64,000 nt of DNA, from positions 124,001-188,000 of the forward strand of contig NZ_BMDI01000001.1 in assembly GCF_014635705.1 (NCBI RefSeq), given 5' to 3'. The stretch's first letter is position 1. Each line of letters opens with the position of its first letter. Position numbers and translations under genes: made by a program. Source of the DNA: Oxalicibacterium faecigallinarum. Lineage in GTDB: Bacteria > Pseudomonadota > Gammaproteobacteria > Burkholderiales > Burkholderiaceae_D. Positions 20,947 through 29,492 of this stretch are shown piece by piece. The notes beneath the pieces are model-generated. The model worked only from the letters and a program-made list of their open reading frames with translations. It searched no databases and was not told where the DNA came from.

Positions 20947-23202
20947 ATGGATCGTCCTGCCAATCAAAATCGGCCTACCGTGGATGCGGTTCTGGCGCGC
21001 ATTTCGGATGGCTACTATTCGGTGAATTCGGCGTGGCAGTTCACCGATGTCAACAGGCAGGCATTGCAAATACTCGACTGCTCGGCCGAGGATTTGCTTG
21101 GTAAGGATTTATGGGAAGTCTTTCCGGGGCTGCGCGGTAGCGTGTTCGAGGAGGGTTACCGCAGGGTCATGCTGCAGCGTGAACCGGAAGAGCTCAAGGC
21201 ATTTTATCCAGACCACCAACGCTGGTATGAAGTGCAGGCGTACCCGACAGGCGATGGCTTGTCGGTCTATTTTCGTAACGTCACCGACATCGTCAACGTT
21301 GATGCCAAACTAAAGCAGAGCGAGCAGCGCCTGCAGAAAATGGCCGACTCTATTCCGCAGATCGTCTGGATTTGCGACGCGCAGGGGAACCTACAGTACA
21401 TCAATCAAAAATGGCATGAATTCACCGGTTTCCCATTTGATCCTCTGCTCGTGCAGGATCAGATCTCGGCGATCCTGCATGAAGACGACCGCGATGTCAC
21501 GTTGCGTGCATGGGAAAGGTCGCGGTCCGATGGCAGGGCATTTTATGCAGAGCACCGAATGAAGTCGGCCTCTGGTGAATATCGATGGTTCATGGCACGT
21601 GCCCAGCCGGAGATCGATCCCGAGACGGAGCAAATTCTCGGCTGGTTTGGTACCTCGACCGACATCCATGAACAGAAACTGGCGCAGATGGCGGCGGAAA
21701 CCAGTGAGGCTCGCTACAACTCGCTATTCAATTCGATTGATGAAGGGTTTTGTGTCATCGAAATGCTATTCGATTCGGCAGGAAATCCCTTTGATTATCG
21801 CTTTGTGGATGTCAATCCCGTATTCGAAGCGCAAACTGGCTTGCATGATGCAATCGGCAAGACCGCTAGGCAGATGGTTCCGCAGCATGAGTCGTACTGG
21901 TATGAGATTTATGGCGACGTGGCATTGACCGGCCAGCCGGTTCGTTTCGAAAACGAAGCCAAGGCATTGCAGCGCTGGTATGACGTCTATGCCTTTCGCA
22001 TTGATGCGCCGGAAGACAGGCATGTCGCTGTCCTGTTCAAGGATATTACCGAGCGCAAGGTAACGGAGCGACAGTTGCTGCTTGATAGCCAGCGCAAGGA
22101 TGAGTTTCTTGCCATGCTGGCGCATGAACTGCGTAATCCGTTGGCACCTATCAGTGCGGCGGCGGACTTGCTGCGTTTGGCACAACCCGACGATGCACGC
22201 GTTCGCAAGTCGAGTGAAATCATCTCCCGTCAGGTGCGGCATATGACCAGCCTGATCAATGACCTGCTGGATGTGTCCCGCGTGACGAGTGGCCTGGTAT
22301 CACTTGACTCTGCAGCGACCGACCTGCGGCAGATTTTGCTGGAGGCGCAGGAACAGACGCGGCCGCTGATCGAATCAAGGCGACACCATTTTTCAAGCAC
22401 GATGCCTTCCGAGACGATGATCGTGCGCGGTGACAGCAAACGGCTGATCCAGATTTTTTCCAATCTGCTCAATAATGCGGCCAAGTACACCCCGGAGGGG
22501 GGCATCATCAGCCTGCGCGGTGAGGTTCGTGAAAATGAAGTCGATATCATGGTGGCTGACAACGGTATAGGAATGTCTGCATCCCTCGTCAAGAATGCCT
22601 TTGAACTGTTTACACAGGCCGAACGGACGGCGGATCGCGCGCAGGGAGGATTGGGTATCGGGCTTGCTCTGGTGAAAAGTCTGGTTGAACTGCATGGTGG
22701 CCGTGTGGTTGGTAGCAGCGCGGGATTGAATGAGGGGAGCGAATTCCGCGTCACATTGCCTCTGATGGTGTCACATGCGGTACACGTACCTCTCGATGAC
22801 GAGCCGACACACAATGCGCTGGAACCCTTGCGGCTGATGGTGGTCGACGATAATGAAGATGCCGCACGAATGCTGGCGATGTTTCTGGAAGCGGCCGGGC
22901 ACGAGGTGATCGTCGAATTCGAGTCGCGTCGCGCGCTGGAACGGGCCGCCATCGAGCGTCCTTCCGTTTGCCTGCTGGATGTGGGTTTGCCGGATATCGA
23001 TGGATACGAACTGGCGCGTCGTTTGAAGAGAAATCCGGATACCGCCGATATGATCCTGATCGCGATCACTGGATATGGACAGGAAAAGGATCGTCTGAAC
23101 ACGGCGCAGGCCGGGTTTTCCCATCATTTCGTCAAGCCCGTATCGACGGATGCACTGATGGCCTTGCTGACAGAAATTGCAGTGAGTCGCCAGCCTGGCT
23201 GA
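20947..23202 (+). CDS. Cytoplasmic multi-PAS hybrid histidine kinase
   Basis: 751 residues without membrane helices. Three PAS-type sensor modules come first (about 10-120, 126-245, 255-370); the second contains FPFDPLLVQDQISAILHEDDRD and EYRWFMARAQPEID, typical of PAS_3. Then come the acceptor segment LAHELRNPLAP (His about 391), the ATPase domain (DNGIGM, GGLGIGLALVKSL) and a C-terminal receiver with acceptor Asp in CLLDVGLPDIDGYE (about 678). The kinase core and receiver match the membrane kinase at 11559-14135 closely in layout and motifs, so the two are paralogues with different sensors. No ribosome site is obvious. Two small unknown genes follow on the same strand. Confidence 0.94.
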   Translation: MDRPANQNRPTVDAVLARISDGYYSVNSAWQFTDVNRQALQILDCSAEDLLGKDLWEVFPGLRGSVFEEGYRRVMLQREPEELKAFYPDHQRWYEVQAYPTGDGLSVYFRNVTDIVNVDAKLKQSEQRLQKMADSIPQIVWICDAQGNLQYINQKWHEFTGFPFDPLLVQDQISAILHEDDRDVTLRAWERSRSDGRAFYAEHRMKSASGEYRWFMARAQPEIDPETEQILGWFGTSTDIHEQKLAQMAAETSEARYNSLFNSIDEGFCVIEMLFDSAGNPFDYRFVDVNPVFEAQTGLHDAIGKTARQMVPQHESYWYEIYGDVALTGQPVRFENEAKALQRWYDVYAFRIDAPEDRHVAVLFKDITERKVTERQLLLDSQRKDEFLAMLAHELRNPLAPISAAADLLRLAQPDDARVRKSSEIISRQVRHMTSLINDLLDVSRVTSGLVSLDSAATDLRQILLEAQEQTRPLIESRRHHFSSTMPSETMIVRGDSKRLIQIFSNLLNNAAKYTPEGGIISLRGEVRENEVDIMVADNGIGMSASLVKNAFELFTQAERTADRAQGGLGIGLALVKSLVELHGGRVVGSSAGLNEGSEFRVTLPLMVSHAVHVPLDDEPTHNALEPLRLMVVDDNEDAARMLAMFLEAAGHEVIVEFESRRALERAAIERPSVCLLDVGLPDIDGYELARRLKRNPDTADMILIAITGYGQEKDRLNTAQAGFSHHFVKPVSTDALMALLTEIAVSRQPG

Positions 23203-23302
23203 TTGATACGTTGTACACTCGTTCTATCAATGGACGTATTACGCAATGCGTTCAGCAATGCAGATCGTGCAGCAAGCGCGACGGGATGGAAAGGAGATTG
23301 CC

Positions 23303-23554
23303 ATGCCAGACAAACTGATTGGGGTGTACAACGTCAGCTATTCCGCCGTACCGCTGCCGGATGAGCAAGGTTGGGCCGCACACCTCACCATTGCCGGACC
23401 ATCAGCGAATCCGATGCATCGAAACATCGTGTACCCGGATCATCGCATTTCACCAGACAAGATTTTTTCGAGCAGCGAAGAGGCCGAACAGGCCGCTTTG
23501 CATGTTGCTGAACAAATGGTGCAGGCAGCACAAGAGGGCAGAGCGCACGATTGA
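23303..23554 (+). CDS. Small hypothetical protein, first of a related pair
   Basis: 83 residues from ATG 23303, which has a strong AAGGAG ribosome site seven bases upstream; an in-frame ATG at 23246 lacks one. The N-terminal half reads like short beta strands (YNVSYSAVPLPDEQGWAAHLTI) and the C-terminal half like one amphipathic helix (SSEEAEQAALHVAEQMVQAA). There is no signal peptide. The next gene has the same plan and similar key positions (aromatic-hydrophobic strand, P..xxGW.A, then an E-rich helix), so they are probably distant paralogues. No family is recognised. It lies 100 bp after the PAS hybrid kinase and may be co-transcribed with it. Confidence 0.75.
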   Translation: MPDKLIGVYNVSYSAVPLPDEQGWAAHLTIAGPSANPMHRNIVYPDHRISPDKIFSSSEEAEQAALHVAEQMVQAAQEGRAHD

Positions 23555-23623
23555 ATCGTGACGTGTGGCGTGCCTGATGCTGCATGCGATGTTTTGTCAC
23601 TCTCACGGACGAGGAGCATCAAC

Positions 23624-23860
23624 ATGAGTCGTATCCCAGACGCTGTTTATGGTGGCTTTGATATCTTTACCGTCATCGTGCCCGGTGATCATGGTGGCTG
23701 GTCAGCCATCGCCGATGTCGAACGCGCGGGGGCAGATGGTGTGGAAGTCTTTCAGGATTTTGGTGGGCCGTGTGAAGGGCAGACGGCCGAACAGGCCAAG
23801 GCAAAGGTTCTCGACAATACGCGCCGGAAGATCGACGATCTGAAAGCCGATCCGGTGTGA
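23624..23860 (+). CDS. Small hypothetical protein, second of a related pair
   Basis: 78 residues from ATG 23624 with a GAGGAG ribosome site; longer in-frame starts lack one. It has a strand-rich first half (FDIFTVIVPGDHGGWSAIADVERAG) and a helix-rich end (GQTAEQAKAKVLDNTRRKIDDL). The fold plan resembles the preceding gene and, loosely, the small HicB-like or DUF1902-type strand-strand-helix proteins, but I cannot assign a family. It follows the first protein by 69 bp and precedes a 164-bp gap before the MgtC-like gene. It is cytoplasmic by absence of a signal. Confidence 0.72.
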   Translation: MSRIPDAVYGGFDIFTVIVPGDHGGWSAIADVERAGADGVEVFQDFGGPCEGQTAEQAKAKVLDNTRRKIDDLKADPV

Positions 23861-24024
23861 AGTGGGCGGGGTAACTTTACCTTTTTGGCTGCCTTTTCCT
23901 TAGGCTTTTTGTCGAAATAAGGCGAGCAAGCCGCATGCGTTGTGCATAACGGTATGCGTAATTTGCACGGACAAGTGCAACGGTCTGGTTTATAGTTTGC
24001 CATTAGCTTGTTGCTTGTCGAATC

Positions 24025-25407
24025 ATGTCCGTCTCCGATCCCCAAACCATCCAGTCTGTCGTTCAGCCCCTGATTCAAGTTGGTATGTCGCTGCCCGAGG
24101 TCAAATGGCCATATCCGGTCAGCCTGATGCGCTTGAGCCTCGCGCTGGCGCTTGGCCTGTTGATTGGGCTGGAGCGGGAGCGTCGTGGCAAGGAGGCTGG
24201 CCTGCGTACCTTCGGCTTCGTCGCGCTGCTGGGGGGGATGGGCGGCGTGCTGGGCGATCATTACGCGTATCTGATTCTGGCATTGGTGGGTGTGCTGGCG
24301 GTATTTCTCAATATTCAGCGCTTGCGTACCAATGACACGACCGAACTGACGACGTCGGCAGCCATGATCATTACCTGCGTGGTGGGTATTTTGTGCGGAA
24401 AAGGGCATACCGCGACGCCGGCCTCGATCATGGTGATTGTCACCGCTTTACTTGCCTATAAGGATCGTCTGAGCGGGTTCAGTCTCGGCCTGACCGAAAA
24501 TGAGATGCGTTCGGCATTGCTGCTGGCAATCTTGGCGATTGTGATCTATCCCGCCTTGCCGGAAGGCGCAATTGGTCCCTGGCACCTGATTGAGCCGCGC
24601 GCTGCGTGGGTAACCGTGATCCTGATCGCCGGAATTGGCTTTGCCAACTACGTACTATGGAAGATGTACGGTACGCGCGGCATTGTCATGGCAGGTTTTC
24701 TCGGTGGCCTCGTCAACAGCAGCATTACCGTCAGCGAGTTGGCAGCACGGGCACGCGATCAGCATCGCGATACGATCAGTGCGGCTTATCGCGGCATCTT
24801 GCTCGCAACGAGCGCCATGCTGATTCGCAATGGCGGACTGCTGGTGATTCTTGCGCCTGCCGTAGCCGTGACCGCTACCATGCCTTTTGTCGTCATGCTG
24901 ATCGTGACCGCAGCCTGGTTCTTTGCCGATCGCAATGCGACGCGGCAGGTTGCCAGCGATCCGACGGGACAGGTTGATTTGCCTTTGCCATTTTCTCTAA
25001 CGGCTGCGCTGAAGTTTGGTCTGATTTTCCTGGTGCTGAATGTAGCCGGCTTGCTGGCACAGCAGGCGTTTGGCGAAGCAGGCTTTTATGTCGTGAGTGT
25101 AATTGGCGGTGTGGTCTCCAGTGCCAGCGCGGTTGCGGCAGCGGCTACGCTGGTCGGCAGCGGTTCGATCCCTGTGCATGTAGCTTCAACCGGCGCGGTA
25201 CTTGCCTCGTTGGCCAGCGTAGCCATCAATCTGCCGCTGGTCATGCGTTCCCACAATCGCCGCTTGATGCTGCGCCTGGGCATTGCAATGCTGTCTATTG
25301 CGATTCTTGGCATCATCGGCGCATTAGCCGCCAAGCCCATGATGGCTTTCCTGATGGAAATAGTGCCGGGGCTGGATCAGCTTGTGCCCGTTACGCCCGT
25401 GCGCTAA
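24025..25407 (+). CDS. MgtC/SapB-family membrane protein with DUF4010 C-terminal half
   Basis: 460 residues, about 12 hydrophobic helices. The N-terminal third has the MgtC/SapB signature (RLSLALALGLLIGLERERRGKEAGLRTF, residues about 31-60). The remainder is the DUF4010 region (GFLGGLVNSSITVSELAARARD near 230, and GVVSSASAVAAAATL near 360). These two-domain proteins are common in proteobacteria; a role in ion or magnesium homeostasis is suggested by MgtC but not proven for this subclass. No clear ribosome site precedes the ATG. It is monocistronic, with only a weak CCTATT/AATAGG inverted repeat after the stop. Confidence 0.9.
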   Translation: MSVSDPQTIQSVVQPLIQVGMSLPEVKWPYPVSLMRLSLALALGLLIGLERERRGKEAGLRTFGFVALLGGMGGVLGDHYAYLILALVGVLAVFLNIQRLRTNDTTELTTSAAMIITCVVGILCGKGHTATPASIMVIVTALLAYKDRLSGFSLGLTENEMRSALLLAILAIVIYPALPEGAIGPWHLIEPRAAWVTVILIAGIGFANYVLWKMYGTRGIVMAGFLGGLVNSSITVSELAARARDQHRDTISAAYRGILLATSAMLIRNGGLLVILAPAVAVTATMPFVVMLIVTAAWFFADRNATRQVASDPTGQVDLPLPFSLTAALKFGLIFLVLNVAGLLAQQAFGEAGFYVVSVIGGVVSSASAVAAAATLVGSGSIPVHVASTGAVLASLASVAINLPLVMRSHNRRLMLRLGIAMLSIAILGIIGALAAKPMMAFLMEIVPGLDQLVPVTPVR

Positions 25408-25474
25408 GCTGATCCTATTCCGGCGGCAATAGGAAGATATCCCTTTCTTGTAAGACGAACAAATCGTGCTGTCA

Positions 25475-25488
25475 GTGTGTTCTCACAC
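25475..25488. promoter_or_regulatory. Candidate Crp/Fnr-type operator
   Basis: The inverted repeat GTGTG-TTCT-CACAC lies about 86 bp before the Crp/Fnr-family gene. The half-sites and 4-bp spacer resemble operators of this family, so autoregulation is possible. This is inference from symmetry and position only. Confidence 0.35.
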
Positions 25489-25573
25489 AAAGTCGGGCAA
25501 ATCGCTGATTTTGTAATTCTCTCTTTGCGACCATCATGCAACCCATGATGTGATGACTTTTAGGGAGTTACCC

Positions 25574-26419
25574 ATGGCACAAGTTTCGACAATCCGCACT
25601 TCCAGTACCGGTCAGCAAGTGATCAACGCCAAAGCCTTTGCTGCTCTCAAGGCGAAGGAAAACGACTCGACACAAAGCAAACGCCCAGTCGCACCACGTG
25701 CATTGGCCGGCCTGCATGGTCACAACCCGAAACACAATGGCTTGCTGGCTGCATTGCCTGCTGCCGATTATGATCGCCTGCTGCCTCATCTTGAATTTGT
25801 CGAAATGCCATTTGGCATGACGATCTGCGAGGCTGGCGAGCAAATGCAGCATGTTTATTTCCTGACCAACAGCATTGTTTCCCTGTTGTATGAAACTGCG
25901 GATGGTGCTTCGTCCGAAACCGCGGTCATCGGATACGAAGGCGTGGTCGGACATGATGTGTATATGGGCGGCGGTGCCTCGCTCAACCGTGCTTTCGTGA
26001 AAAGCGCGGGCTATGGTTTCCGTATCAAGGCATCTGTACTGCAGGCGGAATTTGCGCGTGGTGAAGCCTTGCAACAAGCGCTGCTGCGCTTTACCCAGGC
26101 ACTCTTTACGCAAATGGCCCATACCGTTGCATGCAATCGCCACCACACCATTGTGCAACAGCTGTGCCGCTGGTTGCTCCTGAGTCTGGATCGTCTGCAG
26201 TCCAACCAGATCAGCATGACGCAGGATCTGATCGCCAGCATGCTCGGCGTGCGCCGTGAAAGTGTGACGGAAGCCGCGCGCAAGCTGCAGGATGAAGGTC
26301 TGATTCATTACAGCCGTGGTCAAATCACCGTCGTGGATCGCGTCGGCCTCGAAGATCATATTTGCGAATGCTACGCCAGTATCAAGAAAGTGTACGAAGG
26401 CCTCCTGCCTAACAAGTAA
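25574..26419 (+). CDS. Crp/Fnr-family transcriptional regulator
   Basis: 281 residues from ATG 25574, preceded by AGGGAG at a seven-base spacing; an in-frame GTG at 25550 would put this ribosome site inside the gene. The N-terminal roughly 55 residues are polar and probably disordered. A cyclic-nucleotide-type beta-roll follows at about 60-180 (YDRLLPHLEFVEMPFGMTICEAGEQMQHVYFLTNSIVSLL) and a winged-helix DNA-binding domain at about 205-265 (MTQDLIASMLGVRRESVTEAARKL). The cysteine cluster of Fnr is missing, so it does not bind an Fe-S cluster in the Fnr way, and the effector is unknown. It is monocistronic with a terminator. Confidence 0.92.
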   Translation: MAQVSTIRTSSTGQQVINAKAFAALKAKENDSTQSKRPVAPRALAGLHGHNPKHNGLLAALPAADYDRLLPHLEFVEMPFGMTICEAGEQMQHVYFLTNSIVSLLYETADGASSETAVIGYEGVVGHDVYMGGGASLNRAFVKSAGYGFRIKASVLQAEFARGEALQQALLRFTQALFTQMAHTVACNRHHTIVQQLCRWLLLSLDRLQSNQISMTQDLIASMLGVRRESVTEAARKLQDEGLIHYSRGQITVVDRVGLEDHICECYASIKKVYEGLLPNK

Positions 26420-26441
26420 TCCGAAGTCTCCTGGAATAATT

Positions 26442-26466
26442 AGCCGCTCTTTGAGCGGCTTTTTTT
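26442..26466 (+). terminator. Terminator after the Crp/Fnr gene
   Basis: An 8-bp stem (AGCCGCTC / GAGCGGCT), the loop TTT and a run of T, 22 bp after the stop codon. Confidence 0.85.
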
Positions 26467-26671
26467 ATGCAGAGAGTTACGAGCATATGCATGGAGTACA
26501 CAAGCAAGCGATGTTGAAATGCAAGTGTCAGGCTTGCACCGGCCAGTTTGTCATGCACGCATTGATAACGTGGAGAGAGGCCTTGACAGTGGATGTCGAA
26601 CATATGACATGTAACGAGGCAAGCAATGGGTCACTCGATTTCTTCGTTATCTTGAAATCTGTTCCGCATCG

Positions 26672-26703
26672 CATAAAAAAATCCCCGGACATGCCGGGGA
26701 TTT
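26672..26703 (-). terminator. Terminator after the OmpA-like gene
   Basis: A 10-bp stem (AAATCCCCGG / CCGGGGATTT) followed on the minus strand by a T-run, 18 bp beyond the stop codon of the OmpA-like lipoprotein. Confidence 0.85.
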
Positions 26704-26721
26704 CTTATGGAAGATGCAAGA

Positions 26722-27402
26722 TCAACGCTGTTGATATTGCTGCTGATGCTGTTGTGGTTGCTGTGGTTCGGCAACGTAGATTTCCACACGGCGGTTACGG
26801 GCTTTGCCTTCGGTGGTCGCGTTGCTGGCAATCGGTTCTTTGCTGCCACGGCCGTCGACATAGATGCGTTGCGGCGAAACGCCACGACCTGCCAGGTAGT
26901 CACGTGTACGCGATGCACGATCCATCGACAATGGATTATTGATGGCGTCGCTGCCGGTGGAGTCGGTGTGGCCGATAATGGTGACCGTCGCAGCCGGGTT
27001 TTCATTCAGGCCAGTGGCAAAGCGATCCAGGATCGGGCGGAAGCTGCTGTTGATGTCGGAACGGCCGGTAGCGAACGAGATGTCGCTCGGGATTTCCAGT
27101 TTCAGACGGTTATCTGCCGTTTGGGTAACTTGTACGCCGGTGCCTTGGGTTGCCTGTTCCATTTGCTGACGCTGGCGTTCCATGCGGGTGGACCAGACGT
27201 TGCCAGCAACCGCACCAACCAGGCCGCCTGCCGCCGCGCCTTTGACAGCGCCACTGCTGCCACCGGTCAGAGCACCGATTACGGCACCCGCGCCCGCGCC
27301 GATACCGGCGCCGCGCGCCGTACCACGTTCCGTTTCGTTCATGTTTGCGCATCCCGAGAGGACGACAACTGCAGCGACGCTGCCGATCATTAATTTACGC
27401 AT
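26722..27402 (-). CDS. OmpA-family lipoprotein with glycine-zipper segment (YiaD-like)
   Basis: 226 residues. The signal ends in the lipobox LSGC with Cys18, so the protein is predicted to be lipid-anchored at the outer membrane. Residues about 30-70 are a Gly/Ala-rich glycine-zipper (GAGIGAGAGAVIGALTGG and on). Residues about 115-215 are an OmpA C-terminal peptidoglycan-binding domain with GHTDSTGSD, LSMDRASRTRDYL and NRRVEIYV, including the Asp and Arg that bind diaminopimelate. The tail is Gln-rich. E. coli YiaD has the same plan. It probably tethers the outer membrane to peptidoglycan. Single gene with its own terminator. Confidence 0.93.
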   Translation of the reverse strand: MRKLMIGSVAAVVVLSGCANMNETERGTARGAGIGAGAGAVIGALTGGSSGAVKGAAAGGLVGAVAGNVWSTRMERQRQQMEQATQGTGVQVTQTADNRLKLEIPSDISFATGRSDINSSFRPILDRFATGLNENPAATVTIIGHTDSTGSDAINNPLSMDRASRTRDYLAGRGVSPQRIYVDGRGSKEPIASNATTEGKARNRRVEIYVAEPQQPQQHQQQYQQR

Positions 27403-27557
27403 GGCGGTTTTCCTTATAAAAATGATGTGGGGTGCCGTCTGTGCGGCGGATGAAACATATGTTTAAGACAAGCATTGCACAATTAAGTTGTCATGATCGT
27501 CATAACGGATGTCACCGCGTTGAGTATTTACAAATATTTACCTGAAAGGACGTAGAT

Positions 27558-27611
27558 GCATGATCAATCGGGTATCGTTTGCTGATGCGTTGATACCCGA
27601 TTGATCCATGC
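27558..27611. repeat. Long inverted repeat (15-bp perfect stem)
   Basis: GATCAATCGGGTATC at 27562-27576 is exactly complementary to 27592-27606 across a 15-nt loop. Allowing one bulged base, GCAT/ATGC extends the stem to 19 bp. No T-run follows on either strand, so it is not a textbook terminator. Confidence 0.8.
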
Positions 27612-27694
27612 GCCTCCCAGCGGGCCGCCGATCAGCCCTCGGCGCTGCTTGTTGTTATTGCACCGATGTCGGCAGAATAATCAGCCCTTTGACA

Positions 27695-27731
27695 CCGGTC
27701 TGTGCGTTAACACACGCAATGCACAGACCGG
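27695..27731. repeat. Inverted repeat just after gshA (11-bp perfect stem)
   Basis: CCGGTCTGTGC and GCACAGACCGG are perfectly complementary around a 15-nt centre that can pair further (GTT/AAC). It begins 33 bp beyond the gshA stop. There is no T-run, so it may be a weak terminator, an mRNA-stabilising hairpin or an extragenic palindrome. Confidence 0.7.
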
Positions 27732-27764
27732 CAGATCGGAGAGGAGGAGATAGGGAAGGCGGGA

Positions 27765-29351
27765 TCAGCCGCACAGGCGGCTTGGCGTACGCAGATTGTA
27801 AGCCGCAACAAAGGCATCGAAATCGCCTGATTGTTGCTGTTCCATCTGCGTCTGCTCATTGAGTGATGCTTGTGACATGCGCACAAATTCGGCCTCTTCC
27901 TGAGCACTGAGCGGGCGCGCTGCAAAATATGCGGCATGGTCACGGCTTTGCTGCAGACCGAAAGCAGTAAAGGAGTTACCGTGTTGGGCCAGTCGTGCCA
28001 GGACTTTTGCGGATGGCGTTTTGTCAGCGTCCAGCAGCTTTTCCTTTTGCAGCAGCAGAGCGTCACTATGGCGGCGGTCATCGCACTGGGAATCCAGCAA
28101 GGTGGCTGTGGCCTGTATGCGATCAAGCAATGTGAGGCCCCACTCCTGCAAGCTGATTGCCTGTCCATCGCGTTGCAGCATCAGACCGGGACGACGACCT
28201 TCCTTGACGGTGCGTGCAAAGTTGCCGGTCGCTTCGAGACTGGCTTTTTCATCCGTTGGCGGACTGTCGGCGAGTGCGCAAAACAGCAGGAAGGCATCGA
28301 GGAAGCGTGAGGTTGCCAGGCTGATGCCCAGCGGTTCAAACGGATCGATATCGAGACAACGCACTTCGATGTATTGCACGCCGCGTGCGCACAAGGCTTC
28401 AACCGGACGTTCACCGCTATTGATGACACGCTTGGGACGAATCGTGGCGTAGAACTCGTTTTCGATCTGCAGCAGATTAGTATTGAGCTGTATCCACTCG
28501 CCATTGCGACGTGTACCAATGGCTTCGTAATCGGGATACGGTTGACGTACCGCACGCGACAGGCTGCGCATGTAGCTGTCGAGGTCGTTGTATGGTGGCA
28601 TGATGCCGGACTGCGCGGTGTTCTGATAACCCAGATCGCTCATGCGAAGACTTGTGGCATATGGCAGATACAGCGTATCGTCCGACAGCTTGTCGAGCTG
28701 ATGCGGGCGTCCACGCAGGAACTGCGTCGAGAGGGCTGGCGAAGCACCGAACAGATACATCAGCAGCCAGCTGTAACGATGGAAGTTGCGGATCAGCGCA
28801 ATATAGCTTTCGGACTGAAAATCCTTGTCGTCGAGTGGCGAGTCGGTATCGGCCTTGAGCACACGCCACAGGTCTTCCGATAGCGAATAGTTGTAATGCA
28901 GGCCGGCGATGCACTGCATGGCCTTGCCATAGCGTACCGCCAGACCGCGACGATAGACGTGTTTGATCATGCCGATATGCGAGGTGCCGTACCAGGCAAT
29001 CGGGATTTCGGTTTCTGCCGGCAAGACGCACGGCATGGACTGGCTCCACAGCAGTTCGTCGCCAATGTTTGCATTGCTGAAGCGGTGGATCTTGTCGAGT
29101 TGCGCAAGCGCGTCGGCAACGTCATGCTCGGTCGGCGTGATGAATTCGAGCAGCGATTCGGAATAGTCGGTGGTGATCTGCGGATGGGTCAGGGCCGAGC
29201 CAAGGCTGACCGGATGGGCATCCAGCGCCAGATGGCCAGTGGGCGTGACACGCAAGGTTTCGCGTTCGATGCCGCGGTAGCCTTTGGTCAGCAGATGGCG
29301 ATGGGCATCGCCGGCCAGCAGTGACAAGCGATGCGCAAACAAGTTGTTCAA
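27765..29351 (-). CDS. gshA: Glutamate--cysteine ligase
   Basis: About 528 residues; catalyses ATP-dependent gamma-glutamylcysteine formation, the first step of glutathione synthesis. It is of the proteobacterial GshA type: [12 protein letters not shown] near residue 23, [12 protein letters not shown] near 65, [18 protein letters not shown], a [12 protein letters not shown] segment and a [16 protein letters not shown] segment typical of the active-site region. I placed the start at TTG 29351, which has AGGGAG six bases upstream; a TTG at 29393 would put that site inside the gene, and no ATG is suitably placed. Glutathione made here would feed the adhC/fghA pathway in this window. Monocistronic. 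Confidence 0.93.
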   Translation of the reverse strand: MNNLFAHRLSLLAGDAHRHLLTKGYRGIERETLRVTPTGHLALDAHPVSLGSALTHPQITTDYSESLLEFITPTEHDVADALAQLDKIHRFSNANIGDELLWSQSMPCVLPAETEIPIAWYGTSHIGMIKHVYRRGLAVRYGKAMQCIAGLHYNYSLSEDLWRVLKADTDSPLDDKDFQSESYIALIRNFHRYSWLLMYLFGASPALSTQFLRGRPHQLDKLSDDTLYLPYATSLRMSDLGYQNTAQSGIMPPYNDLDSYMRSLSRAVRQPYPDYEAIGTRRNGEWIQLNTNLLQIENEFYATIRPKRVINSGERPVEALCARGVQYIEVRCLDIDPFEPLGISLATSRFLDAFLLFCALADSPPTDEKASLEATGNFARTVKEGRRPGLMLQRDGQAISLQEWGLTLLDRIQATATLLDSQCDDRRHSDALLLQKEKLLDADKTPSAKVLARLAQHGNSFTAFGLQQSRDHAAYFAARPLSAQEEAEFVRMSQASLNEQTQMEQQQSGDFDAFVAAYNLRTPSRLCG

Positions 29352-29492
29352 GTGATGCTCCCTATTCGGTTTCCGCCTTTGCAAGCACGGCAAGTGGCGG
29401 AAGAATAACCGAAAATGCCGGAGCAGGTCGGCCGCCTGAATTTTACAGGTCGCGCAAGCAACGAGCGGGAATGAAATTGTGGATGAGACCGC

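Larger units (their letters stand above)
26420..26721. other. Intergenic region with two terminators
   Basis: This 302-bp convergent gap holds the terminator of the Crp/Fnr gene (26442-26466) and that of the OmpA-like gene (26672-26703). The roughly 205 bp between them contain no frame with a ribosome site or recognisable product. Confidence 0.5.
27403..27764. other. Gene-free region holding two long inverted repeats
   Basis: This 362-bp stretch separates gshA (upstream on the minus strand) from the OmpA-like gene. It contains the 15-bp inverted repeat at 27562-27606 and the 11-bp repeat at 27695-27731, and an AT-rich part next to the OmpA-like start that should hold its promoter. No coding frame is supported. 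Confidence 0.55.

Noticed and set aside
26316-26942. 208-codon plus-strand frame after the Crp/Fnr gene
   Set aside because: It overlaps the end of the regulator, two terminators and the OmpA-like gene in antisense.
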